In this document: piece after piece, positions 32,168 through 39,914 of the stretch
How the letters are laid out: each line of letters begins with the position of its first letter
Position numbering within the stretch: position 1 is the first letter of the stretch
Origin: Alphaproteobacteria bacterium
Lineage (GTDB): Bacteria; Pseudomonadota; Alphaproteobacteria; Sphingomonadales; Sphingomonadaceae
Assembly (NCBI GenBank): GCA_019239415.1
Contig: JAFAZW010000069.1
Coordinates: forward strand, 1 to 40,452
DNA: 40,452 nt
Direction: 5' to 3'
Made by a program: the position numbers and the translations under genes
The notes under the pieces: generated by a model
Seen by the model: the letters and a program-made list of their open reading frames with translations, nothing else
The model's database searches: none
What the model was told of the DNA's origin: nothing

Positions 32168-33790
32168 TTGGAAAACCAGCCGATTCCCGCCGCGACCCGT
32201 TCGCCCGCGCGCGCGCTCCTCAAGCGTTTGATCGCGCTGCTGTTTCTCGTGATGGGCAGTTCGGCGGCCCTCGCCCAGGGCGGTCCGTCGACCCTCACCA
32301 AAGTTACCGTCCTGGCCGACACGCCGACCGAGACTCGCTTCCAGCTCGACCTCTCGCCCCGCGCCCACGGCTTTGCGCCGGTCGGCAACGACGTGAACCG
32401 CCCCGCCCTCGGGCTGGCCCTCACCAACCGCGGCTCGAGCGCCGTCACCCCGCCGAACCTCAAGGGGCTGGTCCGCCAGATCAGCTTCGAGCAGGTCGAG
32501 ACGATCCTCATCCTGCGCTTCTCCGTCACCTCCGCCGCCAGCGTCACCGCCAGCGCGAGCGGCGACCGCACGATCGACGTCACCGTCTCGACCAGCGGGC
32601 CGGCCGTGCAGGTGAAGGCGGAAGGGCCCGGCGTCGTCGCCAGCGACGTGCCGCAGCCGCGCGGCTTCTCGCCCGGCGAGACGTTCGAGCTGGTGCAGCT
32701 GAAATATGCCGACGTGAGCGAGATCGTCGGCCTGCTGAGTGCCGGCGCCAGCGTCAAGTCGAACGACTTCTTCGTGCCGCGCGAGCCGGCCTTCGGCTCG
32801 AACAGCCTCACCGGCAACGCCTACAATCCGGGACCCGCCGTCAAGGCGCCGGGCAGCGACGACACCCCGCTCGGCCAGTCTATCGACGCCGGCATGGCGA
32901 TCGACCGGCGGCTCAACGCCGTCTGGCTGCGCGGCGCGCCCGATTACATCGCCCGCATGAAGCAGATGATCGCGGCGATCGACGTGCCGCTCGACAGCGT
33001 CGTCCTCGAGACGCAGTTCGTCGAGCTGACGGAGAGCGGCGCGCGGGCGATCGGCATCGACTTCGCCAATTCGAACGGCCAGATCGCCGTCATCACCGGC
33101 CAGACCGGCCAATTCATCCCGCCCGGCATCCGCGAGGGCGGCCGGCTGTTCAGCGCCAGCGTCCAGGCGGCGATCTACGCGCAGATCCAGAAGGGCAACG
33201 GCCGCATCGTCTCCAAGCCGCGCATCGCGGCGCAGAGCGGCTCGACCGCAAAGATCATCACCGGCGACGCGCTGCCGATCCTCACCGCCATCACCCTGTC
33301 CGGCGTGAACGGCGTCAGCCAGCAGGTCCAGTACGTCAATGTCGGCGTGACGCTGCAGATCGCGCCGCGCGTCAGCATCGACGGCTACGTCTCCAGCCAC
33401 ATCTTCTGCGTCGTCTCGAGCGTCACCGGCTTCAGCCAGGGCTATCCGACGATCAGCCAGCGCCAGGCGGAGACGTCGGCCACCGTCGGCGACGGCGAAT
33501 CGTTCATCATCGGCGGCCTCAGCCAGGAAAACGTCATCAAGACCAAGACCAAGGTGCCGCTGCTCGGCGACATCCCCCTGCTCGGCCAGGCGTTCCGCAC
33601 CGACCGGCAATCGCAGTCGAAGACCGAGCTCTACATCGTCGTCACCCCGCACATCGTCCACCGCGTCGACACGCGCCAGGCGGGCGCGGCGGGGGTCAGG
33701 ACGGTGCCGACCACCACGACGACGGTAACCTACGGGCCCGGCGGCCCGCAGCCGGCGGCGGTGCAGCCGCAGCCTCAGCCGCCGCAATAG
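32168..33790 (+). CDS. Secretin (PilQ/GspD-type outer-membrane channel), orphan
   Basis: About 540 residues. After a signal peptide (hydrophobic LIALLFLVMG, cleavage after SAALA) comes an AMIN-like beta domain (about 40-150), an N1-like ring domain with ETFELVQLKYADVSEIVGLL, then the secretin domain with VVLETQFVELTESGARAIGI, SKPRIAAQSGSTAKIITGD, and the C-terminal signature VPLLGDIPLLGQAFRTD and ELYIVVTPHIV. The tail is Pro/Gln-rich. No other secretion or pilus gene is nearby. The start is uncertain: TTG 32168 is listed; ATG 32108 would give a 56-residue leader overlapping the terminator. Confidence 0.88.
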   Translation: MENQPIPAATRSPARALLKRLIALLFLVMGSSAALAQGGPSTLTKVTVLADTPTETRFQLDLSPRAHGFAPVGNDVNRPALGLALTNRGSSAVTPPNLKGLVRQISFEQVETILILRFSVTSAASVTASASGDRTIDVTVSTSGPAVQVKAEGPGVVASDVPQPRGFSPGETFELVQLKYADVSEIVGLLSAGASVKSNDFFVPREPAFGSNSLTGNAYNPGPAVKAPGSDDTPLGQSIDAGMAIDRRLNAVWLRGAPDYIARMKQMIAAIDVPLDSVVLETQFVELTESGARAIGIDFANSNGQIAVITGQTGQFIPPGIREGGRLFSASVQAAIYAQIQKGNGRIVSKPRIAAQSGSTAKIITGDALPILTAITLSGVNGVSQQVQYVNVGVTLQIAPRVSIDGYVSSHIFCVVSSVTGFSQGYPTISQRQAETSATVGDGESFIIGGLSQENVIKTKTKVPLLGDIPLLGQAFRTDRQSQSKTELYIVVTPHIVHRVDTRQAGAAGVRTVPTTTTTVTYGPGGPQPAAVQPQPQPPQ

Positions 33791-33824
33791 GAGGGCCGCT
33801 AGGCTCGCGGTGCCCTGTCCTTCC

Positions 33825-33922
33825 CGTCATCCCGGCGGAAGCCGGGATCTCCGCGGGGACGTGCACTGGATCTTCATGATCCCCGATGTCGAGGCGATCC
33901 CGGCTTTTGCCGGGATGACGGG
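33825..33922. repeat. Inverted pair of REP-like elements
   Basis: CGTCATCCCGGCGGAAGCCG (from 33825) and its inverted partner CGGCTTTTGCCGGGATGACG (33901-33920) are near-perfect mirror images, each a hairpin with a GCCGGGAT stem, about 45 nt apart. The left element is almost identical to the one at 9259. Lies between the secretin and retropepsin genes. Confidence 0.85.
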
Positions 33923-33967
33923 CGAGCCCTCGCGCCGCAGTCACGCCCGCACTACATCTCAGCCGTC

Positions 33968-34582
33968 ATGCCCGCGTCGCTGCCCCTCGTGCCGATCGTC
34001 GTCGCCGCCGGCGCGGTCCTGCTCCTCGCCCTGCTGACGCGCGTACCCTTTCTCGGCGCGGCGATCCGGGTGGCGATATCGCTGGCGCTCGTGGCGCTCG
34101 TCGTGCTGATGGTGACGGAACGGGCGCCGCTCAGCCCCTTCCTCGGCAGCGTCGCCGACACGCTGCACCTCGACGAGCAGGAGGTGGCCGGCAAGGAAGT
34201 GCGGATCCGCATGGCGCCGAACGGCCATTTCTTCGCCACCGTCACCATGAACGGCGTCAGGCGCCGCATGCTCGTCGACAGCGGCGCGACGGTCACCGCC
34301 ATCTCGACCGAGACGGCGGCCGAAGCGGGGCTCAAGCCCGACCTGGATCCGGTCCCTGTGGTGCTGCAGACCGCGAACGGCACGGTGGCGGCGAAGACTT
34401 CGACTGTGCCGGAGCTGCGTCTCGGCGCCATCGTCGCGCGCAACCTCAAGGTCGTCGTCTCCCCCGCATTTGGCGACATGGACGTGATCGGCATGAACTT
34501 CCTCTCGAAGCTCGCCTCCTGGCGGGTCGAGGGGAAGACCCTGATCCTCGTCCCCCACCACCCGCAGCCCGTGAAAGCGTGA
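33968..34582 (+). CDS. Membrane-anchored retropepsin-like aspartic protease
   Basis: 204 residues. Two hydrophobic segments (about 8-24 and 33-50) anchor a C-terminal clan-AA aspartic protease domain. The catalytic motif is VDSGATVTAIS with Asp104; the partner motif DVIGMNFLSKLASW is characteristic of the bacterial TIGR02281-type family. Only one catalytic aspartate is present, so it must act as a dimer, as retropepsins do. The stop overlaps the next gene's GTG as GTGA. Confidence 0.9.
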   Translation: MPASLPLVPIVVAAGAVLLLALLTRVPFLGAAIRVAISLALVALVVLMVTERAPLSPFLGSVADTLHLDEQEVAGKEVRIRMAPNGHFFATVTMNGVRRRMLVDSGATVTAISTETAAEAGLKPDLDPVPVVLQTANGTVAAKTSTVPELRLGAIVARNLKVVVSPAFGDMDVIGMNFLSKLASWRVEGKTLILVPHHPQPVKA

Positions 34583-35403
34583 CCGCGCCGGTGGCGGACC
34601 TGCCGAGCGTCGCGAGGGCCTGCCGTGCCGTGCTCCTCGCGGAGGCACCGCCCGCGAAGGTGAAAACGGCTCGCGCGGTCGCCCGCGCATGGCGCAGGGG
34701 CGAGCTGGTGCACGCGTTCGACGTCCCCATGCCCGACCGGCCCGCCCGCCCCGACAAGCCGGACCTGCTCCCGCCCAATGCCATGCCGAAGCGCGGGCGG
34801 GGCGGCTCCGACAAGGGGCGCATCGCCATGCTGCACGCGCTCGCGCATATCGAATTCGTCGCGATCGACCTCGCCTTCGATCTGGTCGGGCGCTTCGGCC
34901 AGGACTTCCCCCGGGCGTTCGTCGACGACTGGATCGCCGTCGGCGCCGACGAGGCGATGCACTTCGCCCTGCTCGACCGGCGGCTGCGGGCGCTCGGCAG
35001 CTGCTACGGCGCCCTTCCCGCCCATGCCGGCCTCTGGGAGGCGGCCGAGGCCACTGCGCACGATGCGCTGGCGCGGCTGGCGGTCGTCCCGATGGTGCTC
35101 GAAGCGCGCGGCCTCGACGTCACCCCCGCCACGATCGCCCGCTTTTCAGGCGCCGGCGACGCCGCCTCGGCGGCCATCCTGGCGCGCATCTACCGCGACG
35201 AGATCCGCCACGTTCGCGCGGGCACGAAATGGTTCGAAACGGCCTGCGAATGGCGGAGAATCGGGCCTGTTTCGGAGTGGCAACGACTGGTGGCGGCGCA
35301 TTTTCGGGGTGCGATTAAGCCACCGTTCAACGATTCGGCGCGCGACGAAGCCGGTCTGTCCCGCGATTACTACGGCGGCCTTGCCGCGGAAGGATATGTT
35401 TAA
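34579..35403 (+). CDS. DUF455 ferritin-like protein
   Basis: 274 residues starting at a GTG that overlaps the preceding stop. The DUF455 pattern of a ferritin-like di-iron fold is visible: LAHIEFVAIDLAFDL (Glu92), DEAMHFALLDRRL (Glu125, His128), an EARGLD segment, and DEIRHVRAGTKWF near residue 215. Members of the ferritin-like superfamily with this layout include oxygenases such as MiaE, but no substrate is known for DUF455. Translation is coupled to the retropepsin-like gene, suggesting a shared task (inference). Confidence 0.92.
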   Translation: MTAPVADLPSVARACRAVLLAEAPPAKVKTARAVARAWRRGELVHAFDVPMPDRPARPDKPDLLPPNAMPKRGRGGSDKGRIAMLHALAHIEFVAIDLAFDLVGRFGQDFPRAFVDDWIAVGADEAMHFALLDRRLRALGSCYGALPAHAGLWEAAEATAHDALARLAVVPMVLEARGLDVTPATIARFSGAGDAASAAILARIYRDEIRHVRAGTKWFETACEWRRIGPVSEWQRLVAAHFRGAIKPPFNDSARDEAGLSRDYYGGLAAEGYV

Positions 35404-35540
35404 CAGTCTCCCGGCCATCCAGTCGCGGAGGGGGCAATCTCCTGACGGATAAGGGCTTTCGAGGCCCTTCGGATGACGATTTTGCGGCACGATCCGCGCG
35501 CGGCTTCGCCTGCGCCCGGCGCGCCAGCTGAGGATGCTCT

Positions 35541-36488
35541 GTGCTGACCAAGACGACGAACGCCGGCTTCACGGGAACGTTCCGCAAGATGTTCAAGTCC
35601 CGGGATATTTTCCTGCACGACGGTCGTTCGCTGCGGCGCTTCCGGGTGACGCCGGGGGTCCAGCTGTTCGCCGTCATCGCCGCCTTCACCTTGCTGCTCT
35701 GGTCCGTCCTCGCCACCGCCCAGCTTGCCGTCGCGGCGACGGCGCCGGCTGCCAATCCCGCCGAGATCGCGCGGATGCAGCGCGAGGTCGCGGCGATGCA
35801 GGCCGACGTGGCGGCGATCAAGGCCGCTGCCCAGCGCCGCCTCGCCATGACCGAAGCCGAAATCCGCCGCCTCGGTCTCCAGCCGGAGCGGATCAAGGCG
35901 CAAGGCGTCGGCGGCCCTTACGAGCCGGTCGAGACCGCCCACGCCGCCGACCCCAATTTCAAGGCGCTGTTCACCAGCTGGAAGAAGCTCGAGCAGCTCG
36001 AGCAGGGCACCGTCGCCATCCCGTCGACCGAGCCGGTCCACGGCACCAATTTCACCTCGGGCTTCGGTGTCCGCTCCGATCCGTTCAAGAGCCGCGCCGC
36101 GATGCACCCGGGCATCGACCTCGCCGGCCCCTACGGCACGCCGATCTATGCCACCGCCGACGGCATCGTCGGACGCGCCGAGTGGAACAGCGGCGGCTAC
36201 GGCAACCTCGTCGAGATCGACCACGGCCACGGCATCCAGACCCGCTACGGCCATTTGTCGCGCTCGATCGTCCATGCCGGCGAGCGCGTGAAGCGGGGCC
36301 AGCTCATCGCCTACATGGGTTCGACCGGCCGCTCGACCGGCAGCCACCTCCATTACGAGGTGCGGCTCGACGGCCGCGCCGTGAACCCGATCCCCTTCCT
36401 TCAGTCGGGCGAGTATCTGCAGTCGGTGCAGCGCCGCGCCGCCGCCGCCACCCGCGTCGCCGTCGGCGGCCCGGAGAGCGCCGACTGA
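35541..36488 (+). CDS. M23 (LytM-type) peptidase, membrane-anchored
   Basis: 315 residues. A cytoplasmic N-terminus of about 40 residues, one membrane segment (about 42-66), a short coiled coil (75-115, REVAAMQADVAAIKAAA), then an M23 domain: HPGIDLAG (His190, Asp194), RYGHLSRS, and SHLHYEV with His270 and His272. These are the zinc ligands and catalytic histidines, so it should be an active cell-wall endopeptidase rather than a degenerate activator. The GTG start is preceded by GAGG 7 nt upstream. A strong terminator follows. Confidence 0.94.
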   Translation: MLTKTTNAGFTGTFRKMFKSRDIFLHDGRSLRRFRVTPGVQLFAVIAAFTLLLWSVLATAQLAVAATAPAANPAEIARMQREVAAMQADVAAIKAAAQRRLAMTEAEIRRLGLQPERIKAQGVGGPYEPVETAHAADPNFKALFTSWKKLEQLEQGTVAIPSTEPVHGTNFTSGFGVRSDPFKSRAAMHPGIDLAGPYGTPIYATADGIVGRAEWNSGGYGNLVEIDHGHGIQTRYGHLSRSIVHAGERVKRGQLIAYMGSTGRSTGSHLHYEVRLDGRAVNPIPFLQSGEYLQSVQRRAAAATRVAVGGPESAD

Positions 36489-36515
36489 TCCTGTTCAGGA
36501 GAGGCTAAAAGGCCG

Positions 36516-36550
36516 GGGCCGCTTCCGAGAGGAGGCGGCCCTTTCTCTTT
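36516..36550 (+). terminator. Rho-independent terminator after the M23 peptidase gene
   Basis: GGGCCGCTTCC (36516-36526), loop GAGA, and GGAGGCGGCCC (36531-36541) form an 11-bp stem with one wobble, followed by TTTCTCTTT. Ends the transcript 27 nt after the peptidase stop. Confidence 0.9.
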
Positions 36551-36613
36551 GCGACGCGCGCGAAACCCTCCGGCGCCTGCTTGGTTGTCGTCTCGAAACG
36601 AAGGAGGTTGCGC

Positions 36614-36865
36614 ATGCCGGTGTCGAACACCCCGATCGTCGAGCGCATCGCGCGCGTCATCGCCGGCCGCGTTGTCAGCATCAACGCCGAGGGCGACGAG
36701 AAATCGGCCGGCGACCGCGTCGACGCCACGTGGCCCGATTATGCGGAGGACGCCCGCTCGATCCTGCGCACGCTGCGCGAGCCCGACGAGGCCATGGCCG
36801 ACGCCGGCGACGCGGCGGTCTGGGAGCGGATGGTGTTGGCCGCGCTGGAGGCGGAGAACGCCTGA
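36614..36865 (+). CDS. Small hypothetical protein
   Basis: 83 residues from the ATG at 36614, which has an AGGAGG ribosome-binding site at the ideal distance. Acidic and mostly helical (PIVERIARVIAGRVVSINAE at the start, then WPDYAEDARSILRTLREPDE, ending in a short AALEAENA helix). It has no signal peptide or membrane segment and no motif I recognise. It stands alone between two terminators, so it has its own promoter. Confidence 0.75.
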   Translation: MPVSNTPIVERIARVIAGRVVSINAEGDEKSAGDRVDATWPDYAEDARSILRTLREPDEAMADAGDAAVWERMVLAALEAENA

Positions 36866-36871
36866 TGGAAG

Positions 36872-36903
36872 AAGGGCCGCCCCGGCATCCCGGGACGGCC
36901 CTT
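36872..36903 (+). terminator. Hairpin terminator after the small hypothetical gene
   Basis: AAGGGCCG-CCCCGG, loop CATC, CCGGGA-CGGCCCTT: a 14-bp stem with one mismatch, 4 nt after the stop codon. The following CCGCATT has few T residues, so its strength is uncertain; the mirrored stem could also stop the small minus-strand ORF. Confidence 0.65.
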
Positions 36904-36935
36904 CCGCATTGTCCAGCCAAGGCGGCTGATATCGG

Positions 36936-37004
36936 TTAGCGCGAGGCTCCCTCGGGGGCTGCGCTCATCCGACGCGCCGCGTGCGGCATTTGACAATGAG
37001 ACAT
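36936..37004 (-). CDS. 22-codon ORF with a perfect ribosome-binding site
   Basis: On the minus strand AAAAGGAGGTGGTCTG ends just before an ATG (37004-37002), a near-perfect Shine-Dalgarno sequence. The peptide starts MSHCQMPHAARRMSAAPEGA and ends two residues later at TAA. It is too short for most gene finders. It could be a small protein or a leader peptide; no gene lies directly downstream on this strand, which speaks against a leader. The rest of 36904-37175 shows no other coding signal and must hold the MFS gene promoter. Confidence 0.4.
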   Translation of the reverse strand: MSHCQMPHAARRMSAAPEGASR

Positions 37005-37175
37005 CAGACCACCTCCTTTTCCGTTGTTGAACAGTGGACCAAATATGGGGTTCGGCGTCAAAAATGTAAGGGCGCCATTCACTTAGCGGCGTTTGCCTGC
37101 CCGAGCCCAGCCACCTAAGCTGAAGCGGGGGGAGAGGCGCTGACCAGGAACATCCTCAGCCCGTGTGATGCCGCG

Positions 37176-38555
37176 ATGGCCGGACGCGCGCGCGCTTCCG
37201 CCCGCGGCCCGGCGCATCCGAATTTCGTCCTCGCCACCTGCATCCTCGCCTCGAGCCTCGCGTTCATCGAGGGCGGCGTCCTCAACGTCGCGTTGCCGGC
37301 GATCGGCCCCAGCTTCCGCGCCAGCCCCGCGGCGGTGCAGTGGGTGATCAACGCCTTCACCCTGCCGCTGAGCGCCTTGCTCCTGCTCGGCGGAGCCGCG
37401 GGCGACCGGTACGGTCGTCGCCTCTGCCTCGCGCTGGGCATGGCGATGTTCGCCTTCTCCTCGATCCTCTGCGCGCTGGCGCCGTCGCTCACGCTCTTCC
37501 TCGCCGGCCGCGCGTTCCAGGGCATCGGCGCCGCCATGGTGCTCCCGAACAGCCTCGCCATTCTCGGCGCGGCCTTCGAAGGCGAGCGGCGCGGCCGCGC
37601 CGTCGGCCTGTGGGCCGCGCTTGGCGCCGTCGCGGGCGCGGCGGCGCCGCCGCTCGGCGGCTGGCTGGTCGACCGCGCCGGCTGGCCGTCGGTCTTCTAC
37701 GTCAACCTGCCGGTGGTGGCGGCGGCGCTGCCGCTCGCCTTCCGCTATGTCGGAGAGAGCGCCGAGCCGGCGCGGGCGCCACCCGACTGGGCCGGCGCCG
37801 CGGCGGCGACGGCGGGGCTCGGCGCGCTCGCCTTCGGCCTCACCCTCTGGTCCGGCGGGCGCGGCGGGGCCGCGGGCCGCGCCTGGTGGGTCGTCGCCGG
37901 CACCGCGCTGCTCCTCCTCTTCCTGCTGCAAGAGCGCCGCCGCGGCGACGGCGCGATGATGCCGCTGTCGCTGTTCGCCTCCCGCCGCTTCGCGGGACTG
38001 ACCCTCCTCGCCTTCCTGCTCTACGGAGCGTTCGGGGGGATGCTCGTCCTCCTCCCCTACGTGCTGATCGGCGCGAGCGGCTATTCGGCCCTGGCGGCCG
38101 GCACGGCGCTGCTGCCCCTCCCCGCCGTCATCGCGGGGCTCTCCCCGCTCACCGGCCGCCTCGCCGCGCGCACGGGCCCGCGGCTGCCGCTCACCATCGC
38201 GCCGTCGATCGTCGGGGGAGCGTTCCTGCTGACGCTGCGGATCGGCGCCGATGCGGCTTACCTGGCCGAGGTCCTGCCGGCGGTGCTGCTCATGGCGATC
38301 GGCATGGCCTTTGCCGCCGCGCCGCTCACCACCGCCGTGCTGGGGTCGGTCGACGAGCGCCACACCGGCACCGCCTCGGGCCTCAACAGCGCGGTGTCGC
38401 GCAGCGGCGGCCTCATCGCCACCGCCTTGCTCGGGTCCGTGCTCGGTGCGCGCGGTCCGGCCCTGGTCGCCGGCTTCCACCATGTCGCGCTGGCGGCCGC
38501 GGCCATCTGCGCCGCGGCGTCGCTCAGTGCCCTACTGCTGCTCAGCGGCGACTGA
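37176..38555 (+). CDS. MFS drug exporter, DHA2 (EmrB/QacA) type
   Basis: 459 residues with about 14 hydrophobic segments. DHA2 landmarks are visible: ALPAIGPSFRASPAAVQWVI in the first helices, then GDRYGRRLCLALGM (motif A loop between helices 2 and 3), LAGRAFQGIGAAMVLPNSLA, and GAVAGAAAPPLGGWLVDRAGW (motif C). Exports hydrophobic drugs or metabolites by proton antiport. No membrane-fusion partner is next to it. It ends 2 nt before the converging PHA depolymerase gene. The start codon has only a weak ribosome-binding site. Confidence 0.93.
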   Translation: MAGRARASARGPAHPNFVLATCILASSLAFIEGGVLNVALPAIGPSFRASPAAVQWVINAFTLPLSALLLLGGAAGDRYGRRLCLALGMAMFAFSSILCALAPSLTLFLAGRAFQGIGAAMVLPNSLAILGAAFEGERRGRAVGLWAALGAVAGAAAPPLGGWLVDRAGWPSVFYVNLPVVAAALPLAFRYVGESAEPARAPPDWAGAAAATAGLGALAFGLTLWSGGRGGAAGRAWWVVAGTALLLLFLLQERRRGDGAMMPLSLFASRRFAGLTLLAFLLYGAFGGMLVLLPYVLIGASGYSALAAGTALLPLPAVIAGLSPLTGRLAARTGPRLPLTIAPSIVGGAFLLTLRIGADAAYLAEVLPAVLLMAIGMAFAAAPLTTAVLGSVDERHTGTASGLNSAVSRSGGLIATALLGSVLGARGPALVAGFHHVALAAAAICAAASLSALLLLSGD

Positions 38556-38557
38556 GC

Positions 38558-39778
38558 TCAGCCGTCGTGGGCGGCGATCCAGTCCTCGACCACGGGCGCG
38601 ATCCGCTCCCGCCACTTCGATCCGTTGAAGATGCCGTAATGGCCGACCCCGCGGGCGAGATGGTATTTCTTCTCCCGCGCCGGCAGCCGCGTCGCGATGG
38701 CGAGGGCGGCCCTGGTCTGGCCGATGCCGGAAATGTCGTCGCGCTCGCCCTCGATCGCGAGCAGTCCCACGTCGGCGATCGCCGCCGGATCGACGCGCCG
38801 TCCGCGGTGCTTCATCGCGCCTTTCGGCAGCAGGTGGCGCTGGAAGACGGCGTCGACCGTCTGCAGGTAGAATTCCGCCGTCATGTCGCAGACCGAGCGA
38901 TATTCCTCGTAGAAGCGCTTGGTCGCCTCCGCGCTCTCGCCGTCGCCGTCGACGAGGTGCTTGAACATCTCCCAATGACTGGTGAGATGGTCGCCCAGAT
39001 TCATCGCCATGAAGCCGGCGAGCTGCAGGAAGCCCGGGTACACGGCGCGGCCGGCGCCGGGGTAGGTGTAGGGCACGGTGGCGATGACGTTGCGCTCGAA
39101 CCAGGCGAAGGGCAGCTGGGTGGCCAGCGTATTGACCGCGGTCGGCGCCTTGCGCGTGTCGATCGGGCCGCCCATCATCGTCAGCGTCCGCGGTCGGCAG
39201 GGATGCCTGTCCGCGCTCATCACCGCCGCGGCCGCGTAGCAGGGCACGGACGGCTGGCAGACGGCGAGCATGTGCGCCCCCGGCCCGATATGCTCGAGGA
39301 ACGCGATCAGATAGTCGACATAGTCGTCGAGGTCGAAGCGGCCGGCGTCGGTGGGCACCAGCTTCGCGTCGCGCCAGTCGGTGATGTAGACGTCGTGACG
39401 CGGCAGCATCCGCTCGACCGTCCCGCGCAGCAGGGTCGCATAATGACCCGACATCGGCGCCACGATGAGCAGCCGCGGCCCGCCTTCCACGCCCTCGCGA
39501 CGGAAGCGCTTGAGCTGCCCGAACGCCTTCCTGAGCACGATCTCCTCGCGCACCCGCACCTCGCGGCCGTCGACGATGGTCCGATCGAGCCCGAATTCCG
39601 GCTTGCCGCGCGGCGCCGACGCGTGGGCGAAGACGTCCAGCGCCGAGGCGACGATCGGCCCCATCGAGCTGTAGGCGAAGGGGTTGGCGGGATTCTGCAT
39701 CCAGCTCGCGCCGATATCGGCCAGCGTGCTGGCCCCGGCGAGCAGCGAGCGCTGCATCTCATAGGCGTCGTAGAGCAT
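38558..39778 (-). CDS. phaZ: Intracellular polyhydroxyalkanoate (PHB) depolymerase
   Basis: 406 residues, the normal size of the intracellular PhaZ family. The nucleophile motif is VCQPSVP (173-179), with Cys174 replacing the usual lipase serine, as in the Ralstonia type. DWRDAKLVPTDAGRFDLDDY is another family hallmark, and GVGHYGIFNGSKWRE near the end holds the catalytic histidine. It mobilises stored PHB. A GGAGAG ribosome-binding site precedes the ATG at 39778. Its product can feed acyl-CoA metabolism; no other PHA gene is in the window. Confidence 0.96.
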   Translation of the reverse strand: MLYDAYEMQRSLLAGASTLADIGASWMQNPANPFAYSSMGPIVASALDVFAHASAPRGKPEFGLDRTIVDGREVRVREEIVLRKAFGQLKRFRREGVEGGPRLLIVAPMSGHYATLLRGTVERMLPRHDVYITDWRDAKLVPTDAGRFDLDDYVDYLIAFLEHIGPGAHMLAVCQPSVPCYAAAAVMSADRHPCRPRTLTMMGGPIDTRKAPTAVNTLATQLPFAWFERNVIATVPYTYPGAGRAVYPGFLQLAGFMAMNLGDHLTSHWEMFKHLVDGDGESAEATKRFYEEYRSVCDMTAEFYLQTVDAVFQRHLLPKGAMKHRGRRVDPAAIADVGLLAIEGERDDISGIGQTRAALAIATRLPAREKKYHLARGVGHYGIFNGSKWRERIAPVVEDWIAAHDG

Positions 39779-39914
39779 CGGCTCTCCAGATGGGATACCG
39801 CGCCGGAAGGGTCAACGGTACGAAAGACTTAGCGTGAGAACCGCCGACCCGGACGAAGGCTCCGGCGGCGGTGGCGGCATTGAGCGTCGGTCCATGCGCT
39901 GCTAGGCCCCCTTC

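Noticed and set aside
35510-35530. A 15-bp near copy (one mismatch) of the tRNA-Arg 3' end and following bases, which could be the far end of an integrated island
   Set aside because: The matching core is short and GC-rich, there is no integrase gene between the two sites, and genes in between include ordinary-looking ones. Chance is the simpler explanation.
35404-35540. AAGGGC-TTTCGA-GGCCCTT hairpin after the DUF455 gene, as a terminator
   Set aside because: The stem is short and no T-run follows it; not enough to call a terminator.
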